This document shows positions 29,892 through 39,026 of a DNA stretch of 64,000 nucleotides, piece by piece; positions within the stretch are counted from its first letter, which is position 1; each line of letters opens with the position of its first letter. The DNA lies in NCBI GenBank assembly GCA_034521715.1, contig JAXHLY010000010.1:1-64000 (forward strand). Reading direction: 5' to 3'. The notes below the pieces were generated by a model. It was not told the DNA's origin. It saw nothing but the letters and a program-made list of their open reading frames with translations, and searched no databases. This DNA comes from Methylohalomonas sp034521715. GTDB taxonomy: Bacteria; Pseudomonadota; Gammaproteobacteria; Methylohalomonadales; Methylohalomonadaceae. Made by a program: the position numbers and the translations under genes.

Positions 29892-29960
29892 TGTAGGAGC
29901 CCGGTTTACCGGGCGAACGGGATCCAGCGATTCGCGCAGTGAAGCTGCGCTCCTACCGTA
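29892..29960. repeat. REP-type bipartite palindrome
   Basis: Two adjacent stem-loops, gtaggagcccggtttaccgggc and gcgcagtgaagctgcgctcctac, facing each other. Near-identical units recur at 41806, 43113, 44147, 50692-50841 and 53139. Located between aorB and aorC. Confidence 0.85.
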
Positions 29961-30011
29961 ATCGAAGCATTCACGATCGATGCACGATTCACGAGATACG
30001 AGGTACGAATA

Positions 30012-31271
30012 ATGAAACACGTCATTGTTGGAGCCGGCCCCGCCGGCGTCATCGCCGCCGAAACCCTGCGCAAGGTGCAGCCGGACGCTGATATCCGGAT
30101 TATCGGCGATGAACCGGAACCGCCCTATTCACGCATGGCGTTACCGTATTATCTCATCGAAAAAATCGATGAAGCCGGTACACATTTGCGTCATAAGCCG
30201 AGGTTATTTCGAGGACAAGCGCATCGAGATCGTTCGCGATCGTGTCACCGCGCTCGACAGCGGCAATAAAACACTGAAAGTGGATAAAGGCGGCAGCATG
30301 GATTATGACAGGCTGCTGCTGGCCACCGGTTCACATCCCATACGGCCACCTATTCCCGGTATGGACCTGGATGGTATTCATGCCTGCTGGACACTCGAGG
30401 ATGGCCGCAATATCGCCAGAAAAGCGAAAAAAGGTTCGAAGGTAGTTCTCATGGGCGCTGGATTTATCGGCTGTATCATTCTTGAATCGCTGGCCAGGCG
30501 CGGTGTCGATTTGACAGTGATCGAAATGGAAGACCGCATGGTGCCGCGGATGATGAACCAGACTTCCGGAGGGCTGATTAAACAATGGTGCCAGGAACAT
30601 GGCGTCAAGGTACATACCTCAACCAAGGTCGAATCCATTGAAAAGGCCGGGCTTCTGGGCAAGGGCCTGCGTGTGAATCTGGATAACGGTGAAACCCTCA
30701 AGGCCGATGTGGTGATCTCGGCAACCGGAGTCAAATCTAATATCCAGTTTCTGGAAGGCAGCGGTATCGAGACCGACGAGGGGCATTCTGGTCGATGATC
30801 ATTTGCAGAGCAGTGTGGCCGATATCTGACGCGGCCGGTGATGTCTGTCAGGGACGCGATTTCTCCACCGGCGAATATACAGTGCAGGCTATACAGCCGA
30901 CTGCTGCCGATCATGGCCAGATTGCCGCGTTGAACATGGCCGGACGCGATGTTGCACATCAGGGCAGTGTCAACATGAACGTCCTCGATACCATGGGCCT
31001 CATCTCCAGTTCCTATGGCCTGTGGATGGGTGTTGACGGCGGCGACAGCGCAGAACTCAATGATCCGGATCGCTATCGCTATATCAGTCTGCAGTTCCAG
31101 GACGACGTGCTGGTCGGCGCCCAGGCGCTGGGCCTGACCGAACATGTGGGCGTACTGCGCGGTCTAATCCAGACCAGGCTGCCATTGGGTAAATGGAAAC
31201 ATCACCTGATGAAAGACCCGACCCGCATCATGGAGGCCTGCCTGGGCAGCACGCAGGCCAGTTGGCCATAA
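30012..31271 (+). CDS. aorC: AorC-like FAD/NAD(P)-dependent oxidoreductase subunit, frameshifted
   Basis: Flavoprotein of the pyridine-nucleotide oxidoreductase family. The N-terminal FAD-binding motif is VIVGAGPAGVIAAETLR, the NAD-binding motif KVVLMGAGFIGCIILESLA, and the second FAD motif AAGDVCQGRD. Frame changes lie near 30195, 30785 and 30825; the restored length is about 420 residues. In aor operons this subunit couples aldehyde oxidation to NAD+. The downstream octamer repeat array begins 22 bp after the stop. Confidence 0.85.
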
Positions 31272-31292
31272 CGCGGATGTCATGCTGAAGGC

Positions 31293-31371
31293 TTGATTGG
31301 TTGATTGGTTGATTGGTTGATTGGTTGATCGGTCGATTGGTTGATTGGTTGATTGGTTGATTGGTTGATTT
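31293..31371 (+). repeat. octamer array ttgattgg, about 10 copies
   Basis: Tandem ttgattgg with two variant units (ttgatcgg, tcgattgg), 22 bp after the aorC stop. It is followed by tagg...caagttccttctccct and, near 31444, by ccctctcccagcgggggagg and ttaattctgatgtcatgagc. The same composite recurs after 60885. Confidence 0.95.
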
Positions 31372-31518
31372 GGGTAGGACAAGTTCCTTCTCCCTTTGGG
31401 GGAAAGGACAGGATGAGGGTATCATTGGATTACCGCCCTGAGCCCAACCCTCTCCCAGCGGGGGAGGGTGTTAATTCTGATGTCATGAGCGAGCCTGTAA
31501 ACCAGTAAACTTTTACTC

Positions 31519-31781
31519 ATGACTATTCACATTCACTTCAAGCTGTATGCCTCGCTTGCCGATTATCTCCCCCCTGATGCCAATGGCAATCAGGTGGATC
31601 TGCAGTTTCCGGACGACGTAACCCCGTACCGAGATCATCGACCGGTTCAGGGTCCCGCGGCAGGATGCCCGTCTGATGACCTGGCGTAACGGGGTTTATG
31701 TCAAACCGGAAGCACCGCGACCAGCCGCTATTCAGCGACGGCGATACACTGGCCATATGGCCGCCGGTTGCCGGCGGCTGA
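31519..31781 (+). CDS. MoaD/ThiS-like sulfur carrier (AorD-like), frameshifted
   Basis: A small ubiquitin-fold sulfur carrier that would supply sulfur for pyranopterin dithiolene formation. It starts MTIHIHFKLYASLADYLPPD; the end is recovered in another frame as DGDTLAIWPPVAGG, with the obligatory Gly-Gly terminus. Breaks lie near 31625 and 31720. About 86 residues. A separate canonical moaD exists at 51446. A second MoaD in an aor operon matches the aorD position described in Aromatoleum, suggesting a tungsten-cofactor-dedicated carrier. Confidence 0.78.
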
Positions 31782-31802
31782 GTCACTTATTCTGTTCTTT
31801 CC

Positions 31803-32084
31803 ATGAAGCGCACCCGGACCATGGCCTATACCCATGCGGGATTCAAGCGCCTGTTACCCCATGCCCTGGAAGATTACAACTATTCGGAAGCAGGTGATGT
31901 GATTGACAGCGAATAGTGGTGATCGGTCGATCCGGATTCAGATTGGTCCTGAATATGAACGGCGCATAGCCTCGCTCTCCATGCCGGTCTGCGATGTCAC
32001 GATCGAGCTTGAGGGTTTCGGGAAGATCAGGCGAGGACATTCCTGAATAAATTCGATCGCACCTATCAACGGGGTGGGGGGTGA
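31803..32084 (+). CDS. small protein of unknown function, frameshifted
   Basis: About 92 residues after two frame corrections: MKRTRTMAYTHAGFKRLLPH at the start, SIRIQIGPEYERRIASLSM in the middle, and TFLNKFDRTYQRGGG at the end. The sequence is compositionally protein-like over all three pieces, and it follows the MoaD-like gene by 21 bp in the aor operon direction. I do not know the family. The existence of the gene rests on the restored frame and context only. Confidence 0.45.
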
Positions 32085-32096
32085 TTGGGTCAATGC

Positions 32097-32172
32097 GTGA
32101 ATCGTGAATCGTGAATCGTGAATCGTGAATCGTGAATCGTGAATCGTGAATCGTGAATCGTGAATCGTGAAT
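32097..32172 (+). repeat. heptamer array gtgaatc, about 11 copies
   Basis: Perfect tandem gtgaatc units beginning 13 bp after the stop of the preceding small ORF. They are followed by gtgaaccaaaaagttccgcg and a REP-type palindrome at 32246-32313. Confidence 0.95.
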
Positions 32173-32245
32173 TCTTACGATAGAGTGAACCAAAAAGTTC
32201 CGCGATGACAGTTTTTCTGTCATCTATTGTCTATCTTCCATTATC

Positions 32246-32313
32246 CTGTGGGAGCGGATTTCATCCGCGATTCATTTTCTGATTTTATCGCCGATTAAAA
32301 TCGGCCCCCAGAT
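32246..32313. repeat. REP-type bipartite palindrome
   Basis: gtgggagcggatttcatccgcga and gccgattaaaatcggcccc stem-loops in a facing pair. Variant of the REP family seen throughout the right part of the window. The octamer-like caattaacc/aaaccaatcaac sequences that follow belong to the 3' end of the minus-strand flavoprotein gene. Confidence 0.75.
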
Positions 32314-32347
32314 TACTCGCTAATTAACCAGTGAACCAATAAACCAA

Positions 32348-34509
32348 TCAACTACCTGCCCGCCAGGCATGAAAGCGCTGTATCAGCTTTAACAGTTTCT
32401 CGGGCGCATGGGCGACGCTTCCATTCCCCGGCGGCGAATTTGTTTGCTTCCATCATGGTCGGATAGGCATGGATGGTGCCGAGAATCTTGTTCAGACCCA
32501 GGCCGTGACGCATGGCCAGTACATACTCCGCTATCAGCTCACCAGCCTGGGCGTTGACAATAGTTGCCCCGAGAATCCGATCCGAGCCCGGGGCGGTCAG
32601 CACCTTGACAAAGCCCTGGTCGATACCTTCGGTGATGGCCCGGTCCAGCTCACTGATGTCGTAGCGCGTGACTTCGTATTCGACATCCTGCTGCCTGCGC
32701 TTCCTGTTCATTCAGGCCGACGCGGGCGACTTCCGGTTCCGTGAAGGTAGCCGCCGGGACGACGCGGTAATCGGCCGGGAATTTCCTGGCGAAGCCGAAC
32801 AGGGCATTGACTGCCGCAAACCAGGCCTGGTGCGCGGCGACATGCGTGAACTGATAGGGGCCGGCCACGTCGCCGCAGGCGTAGATGTTCGGATATCGGG
32901 TCTGCAGATAGTCGTTCAGTACCAGTGTACCGTTGCGTTGTGTCTCGATACCCAGCTTATCCAGTCCCAGACCATCAGTATTGCCCTGCCGGCCGACGGC
33001 AACCAGGACTTGATCAAAGTCGATACGCTGGCCGCCTTCCTCCGCCTCGGTATACAATACTCGTTCACTGTTTTGCCGGGCGAAACGCGCTCGCCTTGTG
33101 GCCCAGCAGCAGCTTGACGCCGTCTTGCTTCCAGAGACTCTGCCGAACCATGCCGGCGGCCTCGCCGTCTTCTCGCGGTAACAGCTGCGGCATCATTTCG
33201 ACCAGCGTGACATTCGATACCCAGACGCGCGAAGCTCTGTGCCAGCTCACAGCCGATCGGGCCGCCGCCCAGCACCAGCAGGCGCCGCGGTTGTTCCTGT
33301 AGTTGCCAGAGGTTGTCCGAGGTCAGGTAATCGATAGAATCAAGCCCCGGGATAGGCGGTACCGCCGGCTTGCCGCCACTGGCAATGACAATGCTTTTCG
33401 CGCTCAGGCGTTCGCTCCGGCCACCGTCGGTGATTTCGACTTCCCATGGGGAAATCAGCCGGGCCTCGCCGCTGCGGCAGTCGACACCCAGTTCGGTGTA
33501 ACGCTCGACCGAGTCATGGGGTGCGATTCTGGCTATTACATTCGTGTATCCGTTGCATGACTGCGGGGAAATCGACCTGTATTTCGCCGCTGCCGGTTAG
33601 GCCATACTTGTCGGCCTGTTGCAGTTCATGTGCCTGCCGGGCGCTGCGTATAAGCGTTTTTGACGGGACACAGCCGGTGTTCAGGCAGTCGCCACCCATT
33701 TTCTCCCTTTCGATCAGGGTGACACTGGCCTTGACCGCTCGCGGCAATATAGGCCGTGACCAGACCGGCCGAACCGGCACCGATGACGATCAGATTGCGA
33801 TCGAAGTGAGCGGGTTTGTGCCAGCCATGGTACGCGCGTCGTGCCTGGACGAAATTCGTGATCGCCCGCGCAATCCACGGGAACAGACCCAGCAGAACGA
33901 ATGCGCCGATCAGTTCGATCGACAGCAGATCGCCGGTGCTTTCGATTTGCGCAACCTGCGTACCGGCATTGACGTAAACGATGGTGCCGGCCAGCATGCC
34001 GACCTGGCTGACCCAGTAAAAAGTCCAGGTCTTGATCGGCGTCAGCGCCATGACGATGTTGATAACGAAAAACGGGAATGCCGGTACCAGGCGCAGCGTG
34101 AACAGGTACATGGCACCGTCTCTCTCAACGCCTTCATTAATTTTTTTCAGCCGCTGGCCGAATTTTTTCTGCACACTGTCACGCAGCAGGTAACGCGCGA
34201 TCAGAAACGCCAGTGTCGCACCGATGCTGGAAGCGAACGATACAAGCACTACACCGATCAACAGTCCGAATAACGCGCCGGCGGCAATGGTCATGATCGC
34301 CGCACCGGGCAGCGAGACAGCGGTAACGATGACATACCGAGGAAGAAACCGCCGAACACCAGTACCGGCCGGGCTTCGGCGTAAGCCCGGAATTGATCGA
34401 TACCGGATTTCAGGTAATCCAGCGTCAGATATTGACCGAGGTCAAAATAGAAATAGGTGATGACAATCAGGGCGATAATGCCCAGTAACAGCAGTTTCCT
34501 GGTTTTCAT
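32348..34509 (-). CDS. TVP38/TMEM64 membrane domain fused to mercuric-reductase-like flavoprotein, frameshifted
   Basis: About 715 residues restored. The N-terminus at 34509 (MKTRKLLLLGIIALIVITYF) and ~200 residues form a TVP38/DedA-like membrane domain (LRLVPAFPFFVINIVMALTP). A pyridine-nucleotide disulfide oxidoreductase follows: FAD motif LIVIGAGSAGLVTAYIAA, redox-active CLNTGCVPSK, NADH-site region and a C-terminal dimerisation domain (HAYPTMMEANKFAAGEWKR). Frame breaks occur near 34320, 33740, 33530, 33230, 33080, 32720 and 32400. The restored end is at the TGA 32348. Substrate unknown; the fusion itself is known in other bacteria. Confidence 0.82.
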
Positions 34510-34579
34510 ATTTTAAACCTGTGGGAGTCGTATATTACGACGATTGGGTAGAAATTATTTGCTTCTGATAACTGATCGT

Positions 34580-35500
34580 TCAATGACGCTCACTGCATGA
34601 AGCGCCATACTTGAAGCAGCTGTAACAGCGGTGGTGTCGAAGCATCACGGTCTCATCAAGGCTGTCGGCCAAATTATCGCCGAGATCATAGTCGGGATCG
34701 TCGTCAACCAGCGTACAGGCATAAACACGCATGCGGCCATTCTGTTTGACTACCATTCTGCTATATGCGCACATGAAATCGTCGCACGTATCTGTCGTGT
34801 GATAAGCGGTCATGCAATGCTCGGTGATAGCCGGTGTCTCGGTCTGTTCACCGGGCAGGCCGAAGTCCGGAAACCAGATAACACTGAGTTCCTCCGGCAG
34901 GCCGTGTTCGCGGAATACGCAACGGAATGCAGCGGCAACCGCATCACTGTCTTCATCCGGATGCCATTGCCGGGCAACCGAGATATTGAAGCCCATGTTG
35001 TGTAGCATGGCCATACCACGTAGGGCGCTGACAAAGTTGCCCTGGCCACGGCCGGCGTCGTGACGCCTGGCATCGGGATAATCGAGACTGATGCGGAAAT
35101 CGACCGGATGCCGGGCCTGTAGAAGCGGTTCAAGCTGGTGCATGCGATGCTGCAGCGGTCTGGTGCCGTTGGTGAGGACCAGGCAGGGTGCACGTTCGGC
35201 GGCATATTCCAGGATTCGGTGAAATTCACGGGCCAGAAACGGTTCGCCGCCGGTGAAGGACAATTGCGCCGCGCCGAGCGCGCTAGCCTCGTCGATATAC
35301 GGCTGTACGTCGGCAAATTTCACCAGCTGCAGACGATTGTCGCCGGGTTTCGAACCCTCCAGGCAGAATGGGCAGGCGAGGTTGCAGGCCGTGCCGGTAT
35401 GTATCCACAGTTCGTCGAGCCGCCTGGTCTTGATATAGCCGCGTGGCTCACCGGTCGGCGTACGCCACCAGCTTACGGGTTTGTCGATGACGGCGGCCAT
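34580..35500 (-). CDS. radical SAM protein paired with ArsM
   Basis: About 306 residues from the ATG at 35500 (MAAVIDKPVSWWRTPTGEPR), 2 bp after the arsM stop; a TTG at 35512 is less likely. The radical SAM [4Fe-4S] motif is CNLACPFC (about residues 34-41), with the glycine-rich SFTGGEPF. The C-terminal part has extra cysteines (VYACTLVDDD, then RCYSCFKYGASC), suggesting an auxiliary SPASM-like cluster. I do not recognise ArsS. The link to ArsM implies a role in arsenic or organoarsenical chemistry, by context only. Confidence 0.8.
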   Translation of the reverse strand: MAAVIDKPVSWWRTPTGEPRGYIKTRRLDELWIHTGTACNLACPFCLEGSKPGDNRLQLVKFADVQPYIDEASALGAAQLSFTGGEPFLAREFHRILEYAAERAPCLVLTNGTRPLQHRMHQLEPLLQARHPVDFRISLDYPDARRHDAGRGQGNFVSALRGMAMLHNMGFNISVARQWHPDEDSDAVAAAFRCVFREHGLPEELSVIWFPDFGLPGEQTETPAITEHCMTAYHTTDTCDDFMCAYSRMVVKQNGRMRVYACTLVDDDPDYDLGDNLADSLDETVMLRHHRCYSCFKYGASCSERH

Positions 35501-35502
35501 GG

Positions 35503-36550
35503 TCAGCAGCAACCGGACTGGTCTTGTTCCGGGTCATTGGTTGCCTTAAATGGCAGCGTGGTACCACAACCCGGAAAGATTCCGTAATGGGTGGAGAAAT
35601 CGCCGATAAACTCAAAATAAGATGCGAACCGGCTTTCGGATAATATGCGGTAGGTATTGCCGCAGACAGGAAACACCCGGCCACGCTCGATGAAGTGATG
35701 ATTGTCGAGCACAAAGGCATGCGGACAATTTTTTATACCGCCGCGGTAAATAACCGCCTGGCCATAATCCTCGCAGGCCGGTTCCAGGCCGTCGATCCTG
35801 AATAACCGATACGTCGCCGAGTAGAAGCGGGCCGGGGCCAGCCGCACGGCAATCTCCGGATTGTCGATGGTGATCGGCCGGTCCTCGACCAGTCGCGGAT
35901 CGGCAAAACCGGCTTTCTTTGCCAGATTCAGGAAATCGTTCCAGTACAGCGCGCCGCCGAGGCATTCTCCATACAATACCGGATCCCGGCGCAACTCCGG
36001 ATCGATTCGCCGATCGGCATAGACATCGGAAAAATAGAACTCGCCGCCGGGTTTCAGTACCCGGTAGACTTCGCGCAGGACCTTCTCCTTGTCCGGGCTC
36101 AGGTTGATCACGCAGTTGGAGACGACGATATCGAAACTGTTGTCGGCGAGATTCAATTGATCGAGTTGCTCGATGTAGCCTTCCAGAAACTCTACATTGC
36201 TTTCCCGGTAACCGAACTGGCGGGCGTGATAGTCCTGATGCCGTCTGGCGATCGCCAATTGTTCCGGTGTCATGTCGACGCCGACCACGCGTCCGGACTC
36301 GCCGGCCAGCCAGGCGAGCAGGTAGCAGTCGCGGCCGCTGCCGCAGCCGAGATCGAGAATGGTGGCGCCGTCCAGCAAGGGCGGTGCCACCAGGCCGCAG
36401 CCGTAATAATGACTGACAACTTCCTCATGCAGCAGTGACAGACCGGGTTTGAGCCAGCTCTGGTGGCGCCTGGTCACAACAGGCATTGGTCTGCAGATCA
36501 TCACTGCCGGTGAGGGTCCTGCCGTAGTACTCCCGGACTTCGTTGTGCAT
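35503..36550 (-). CDS. arsM: arsenite methyltransferase ArsM, frameshifted near the N-terminus
   Basis: SAM-dependent As(III) methyltransferase. The start at 36550 (MHNEVREYYGRTLTGSDDLQ) follows a GGAG site. The frame shifts near 36470, then runs openly to 35503. The SAM motif is ILDLGCGSGRDCYLLAW; further ArsM hallmarks are the cysteine in GRDCY, VVSNCVINLSPDK, and YGECLGGALYW. The long C-terminal domain ends QDQSGCC. About 345 residues. It is followed within 2 bp by a radical SAM gene. Confidence 0.88.
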
Positions 36551-36585
36551 GGCCACACTCCAGGTATGTCCCATCAATACTGACT

Positions 36586-36751
36586 TTAAGGAAGCTCTGA
36601 ATAATCCCCGCATGTTATTTCGACCAACGGGAGAAATCCCTGTCTCGACCGCAGGGAGAGATCTTTCCATAAAGGTCCCTCGCTGCGCTCGGGACACCTT
36701 CGGTGATTTCTCGCTGCGCTCGAAAAGACAAATTTATTCAGAGCCTCCTTA
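36586..36751. repeat. MITE-like palindromic element, copy 3
   Basis: A 166-bp version of the element at 25715. The left end is ttaaggaagctctgaataat with ccccgcatgttatttcgacc; the right end is ctcgaaaagacaaatttatt with cagagcctcctta. The centre contains an extra ~30-bp palindromic insertion (ctcgctgcgctcgggacacc). It lies directly upstream of arsM, so it may carry or disturb its promoter. Confidence 0.85.
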
Positions 36752-36904
36752 GATGAAAAGCAGGGGATTATGTTACACGCAGTAGTCACTCCCCCCTGTG
36801 GTGTACTGTACCCGGATGGAGGGCCGCGGGCAGCCCACAACCGTTGTAAGGGGCGGAGGGGAACGGTTGGGGGGTAAGGGCTGCCCGCGGGTGATCACGC
36901 TGAA

Positions 36905-37327
36905 TCAGGAAAAATGCTTTTTCAGGGCATCCAGCAGGGCCTTGTAAATCGGGTCGCAGAATTCGGCCACGCCGCCCTTGCTGTCCTCCCACGACGAGGT
37001 CCACAGCACAAAGGTCCGGTTGCCGTCGGTGACAGGGAAGACGCGGACTTCACCGATGTAGCCGCTGACGTTGTCTTTGGACACTGCCTCGGGACCGTCG
37101 TCAATGCTGTAACGGACAATGCGGGCATGATCATCCAGTGCCAGCAGGGTTTCGTGAAAGGCATTGTTGAGCACACGTCTGGCACCTATTTGTGTGCCGG
37201 GCAGATCGTTGCCCTTTTCACAGCTTTCGATGACGCCTCCGGCCCAGGACATGTCGTGAAAGTCACGCAGTTTGTCCCAGACCTTGTCGACCGGTGCGGA
37301 AATAACGGCGGAATTGTAACAGCTCAT
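36905..37327 (-). CDS. SRPBCC (polyketide cyclase/MxaD-like) family protein
   Basis: A 140-residue soluble protein starting MSCYNSAVISAPVDKVWDKL, the typical first strand and helix of SRPBCC ligand-binding proteins. It ends in an amphipathic C-terminal helix (YKALLDALKKHFS). The ligand is unknown. It is the last gene of a minus-strand group with DoxX, anti-sigma and sigma genes. The gap 36752-36904 shows no gene. Confidence 0.82.
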   Translation of the reverse strand: MSCYNSAVISAPVDKVWDKLRDFHDMSWAGGVIESCEKGNDLPGTQIGARRVLNNAFHETLLALDDHARIVRYSIDDGPEAVSKDNVSGYIGEVRVFPVTDGNRTFVLWTSSWEDSKGGVAEFCDPIYKALLDALKKHFS

Positions 37328-37760
37328 TTATAAAACTCCTGTTACTGGATTCATGTCCGATTGCCGTGAGCGGACGGTCAGTAATGTATCGCTGTCGCGC
37401 AGCAGGTACAGGGCGATGCATGCGGCCAGCATCGGCCAGGCGGCGAAGAACAGCAGGCTGTTCCAGGGATCCAGGTATTTCGGAAAACTGGCAAGGGTCG
37501 AGATCGCATGCAGCACGAGCGCCAGCCCGTAAGTCCAGCGCTTGAACAGTCCGAGCACGAAGGCAATGATCGACAACCAGCTCGACAAGCGCGATTAGGG
37601 TCATGATGGATTGCGCATCCGGTATGCCGTAGAAGACAGCGAATACCTTGCCGGCATGCTCCGGATTGACGAACTTGTCCAGTGTCCACATCAGCATGAC
37701 GATGAACACACCGATCCGGAGCAGTAATAGACTGATACGCAGGCGTTGATTCTCTGACAT
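37328..37760 (-). CDS. DoxX-like membrane protein, frameshifted
   Basis: About 143 residues. The N-terminus MSENQRLRISLLLLRIGVFI is followed by LMWTLDKFVNPEHAGKVF. The frame shifts near 37575 and continues with SWLSIIAFVLGLFKRWTYGL and PWNSLLFFAAWPMLAACIAL. Four helices fit the DoxX/quinone-binding membrane family. It immediately precedes the SRPBCC gene and follows the anti-sigma gene by 43 bp. Confidence 0.78.
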
Positions 37761-37803
37761 GGTGAAGTCTCCCCTGGCCGGAATGGATACGGGTGCCTGG
37801 ATT

Positions 37804-38049
37804 TTATTCAGCCGTGCGGCGGCCTTGTATCGCCTGCCAGATACGGTCCACCGTTTTCGCTTCCGCCGCCTGCCGGCGATGCTGCTTGCCGGTCAGGAGG
37901 ACCAGCAGCAGCCGCAGCTGGCGCACATAGCGCCGGCAGTGGTGACACATCAGCAAATGCAGCCGCACCGACCAACGGAATGAGTGGCCGGGCGTGATCA
38001 GGTCCGGATCCCCCGTAGTTTCGTTGACCAGTTCGCGGCAGCTCAGCAT
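37804..38049 (-). CDS. zinc-finger (zf-HC2-like) anti-sigma factor
   Basis: An 81-residue protein. It carries an N-terminal cysteine (MLSCRELVNE) and the HLLMCHHCRRYVRQL segment that provides the His-Cys-Cys ligands of zinc anti-sigma domains. There is no membrane helix, so it is a soluble form. The start overlaps the sigma-factor stop by 7 bp, the usual coupling of ECF sigma and anti-sigma genes. Confidence 0.8.
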   Translation of the reverse strand: MLSCRELVNETTGDPDLITPGHSFRWSVRLHLLMCHHCRRYVRQLRLLLVLLTGKQHRRQAAEAKTVDRIWQAIQGRRTAE

Positions 38050-38645
38050 TCTCCTGTTTCCTCATAACCTTCCAGCATGCGGTAAAGATAACTCCTGGCA
38101 CGGTGCAGCAGTACTCGTGCATTGGATGCGGAGATATCGAGTTCGTTACAGATACTGTCGAACGGCAGGCCCTCGATATCGCGCAGCCGCAACAGCGACT
38201 GCTGGTTCGGGGGCAGGGCTGCCAGTGTCTTTTCCAGGCATTCCAGCAGATTGTCCTGCATGAGCAGTTCGTCGGGGGAATCCGCATTCCAGACGCCCGG
38301 CGGCCGCGCCCAGCCGCCGGTGTTTTTGAATCGATCCTGCAGGCTGTCTTCGCCGTCATCAGCGCTGACCGTCATGTTCATTTCGCGTTTGTGACGCCGC
38401 AGATACATTCTGGCCTCGTTCAGCGCGATGCTGCACAGCCAGGTCTTGATATGCGACCGGCCCTCGAAACCGGCGCAGGACCTGTGCACCTTGATCCACG
38501 CTTCCTGGACCACTTCCTCGGCCTGTTCGCCGACCAGCGGCCGGACCACGGCCAGCAGCGTATGTTGGTAGCGGCGGATGAGCTCGCGGAATACGGTTTC
38601 ATCGCCGGCCCTCAGGGCGCTAAGGTCTATATCGTCGGCATTCAT
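38043..38645 (-). CDS. ECF-family RNA polymerase sigma factor
   Basis: A 200-residue sigma-70 ECF protein. Region 2 contains EEVVQEAWIKVHRSCAGFEG and FKTWLC-like SHIKTWLCSIALNEARMYLR. Region 4 has LPPNQQSLLRLRDIEGLPFD and ISASNARVLLHRARSYLYRM. It likely controls its own operon (anti-sigma, DoxX, SRPBCC) and possibly more. The signal is unknown. Confidence 0.9.
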   Translation of the reverse strand: MNADDIDLSALRAGDETVFRELIRRYQHTLLAVVRPLVGEQAEEVVQEAWIKVHRSCAGFEGRSHIKTWLCSIALNEARMYLRRHKREMNMTVSADDGEDSLQDRFKNTGGWARPPGVWNADSPDELLMQDNLLECLEKTLAALPPNQQSLLRLRDIEGLPFDSICNELDISASNARVLLHRARSYLYRMLEGYEETGEC

Positions 38646-38791
38646 GCTGGTGGATTTCCCTGCCTGTGATTGGCGTTATTGTTTATTGATAGACAGTCGC
38701 CTGCACCACGGTTCCTGCAGGTTACTTAAGTCAGTGATCGGGTTGCCGGTTTCCGTTTTCAGCGATCTTATACTAAGTTATTGATTCATAA

Positions 38792-38971
38792 ATGGTCTTT
38801 GACAAACGAAATTTGTTGTATCTCTGCAACAAACAGGTATTACATGATCATCCGGCAGTGATTTCGGATGCTGCGCTGCAACTTGAGAGCCGGTATCGGG
38901 ATCCGGTGCTTAACTCCACCGTATTGCGCCTCACGAAAATCGGCAATGCCTATTTTATTATTGTTGCATGA
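38792..38971 (+). CDS. possible 59-codon small gene with its own terminator
   Basis: Open frame from the ATG at 38792 (MVFDKRNLLYLCNKQVLHDH) to the TGA at 38969. A TATACT box lies 18 bp upstream, and a terminator hairpin starts 11 bp after the stop. The peptide is mostly polar with a hydrophobic end (AYFIIVA) and no recognised motif. Its stop lies within a perfect 7-bp-arm palindrome, gttgcat-ga-atgcaac (38963-38978). Alternatively the transcript could be a non-coding RNA. Confidence 0.4.
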   Translation: MVFDKRNLLYLCNKQVLHDHPAVISDAALQLESRYRDPVLNSTVLRLTKIGNAYFIIVA

Positions 38972-38981
38972 ATGCAACGTA

Positions 38982-39014
38982 AAAGGCCGTTATCGAGCCT
39001 TTGTTGTTTTTTTG
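38982..39014 (+). terminator. rho-independent terminator after the small ORF
   Basis: Stem aaaggc (38982-38987) with gcctttg (38997-39003), then a T-rich run gttgttttttt. It separates the small transcription unit from the porin promoter. Confidence 0.7.
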
Positions 39015-39026
39015 TAAAAAAAATAC

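Noticed and set aside
29783..32172. Tandem arrays considered as a CRISPR locus
   Set aside because: Units are 7-8 bp with no unique spacers, and no cas genes are nearby.
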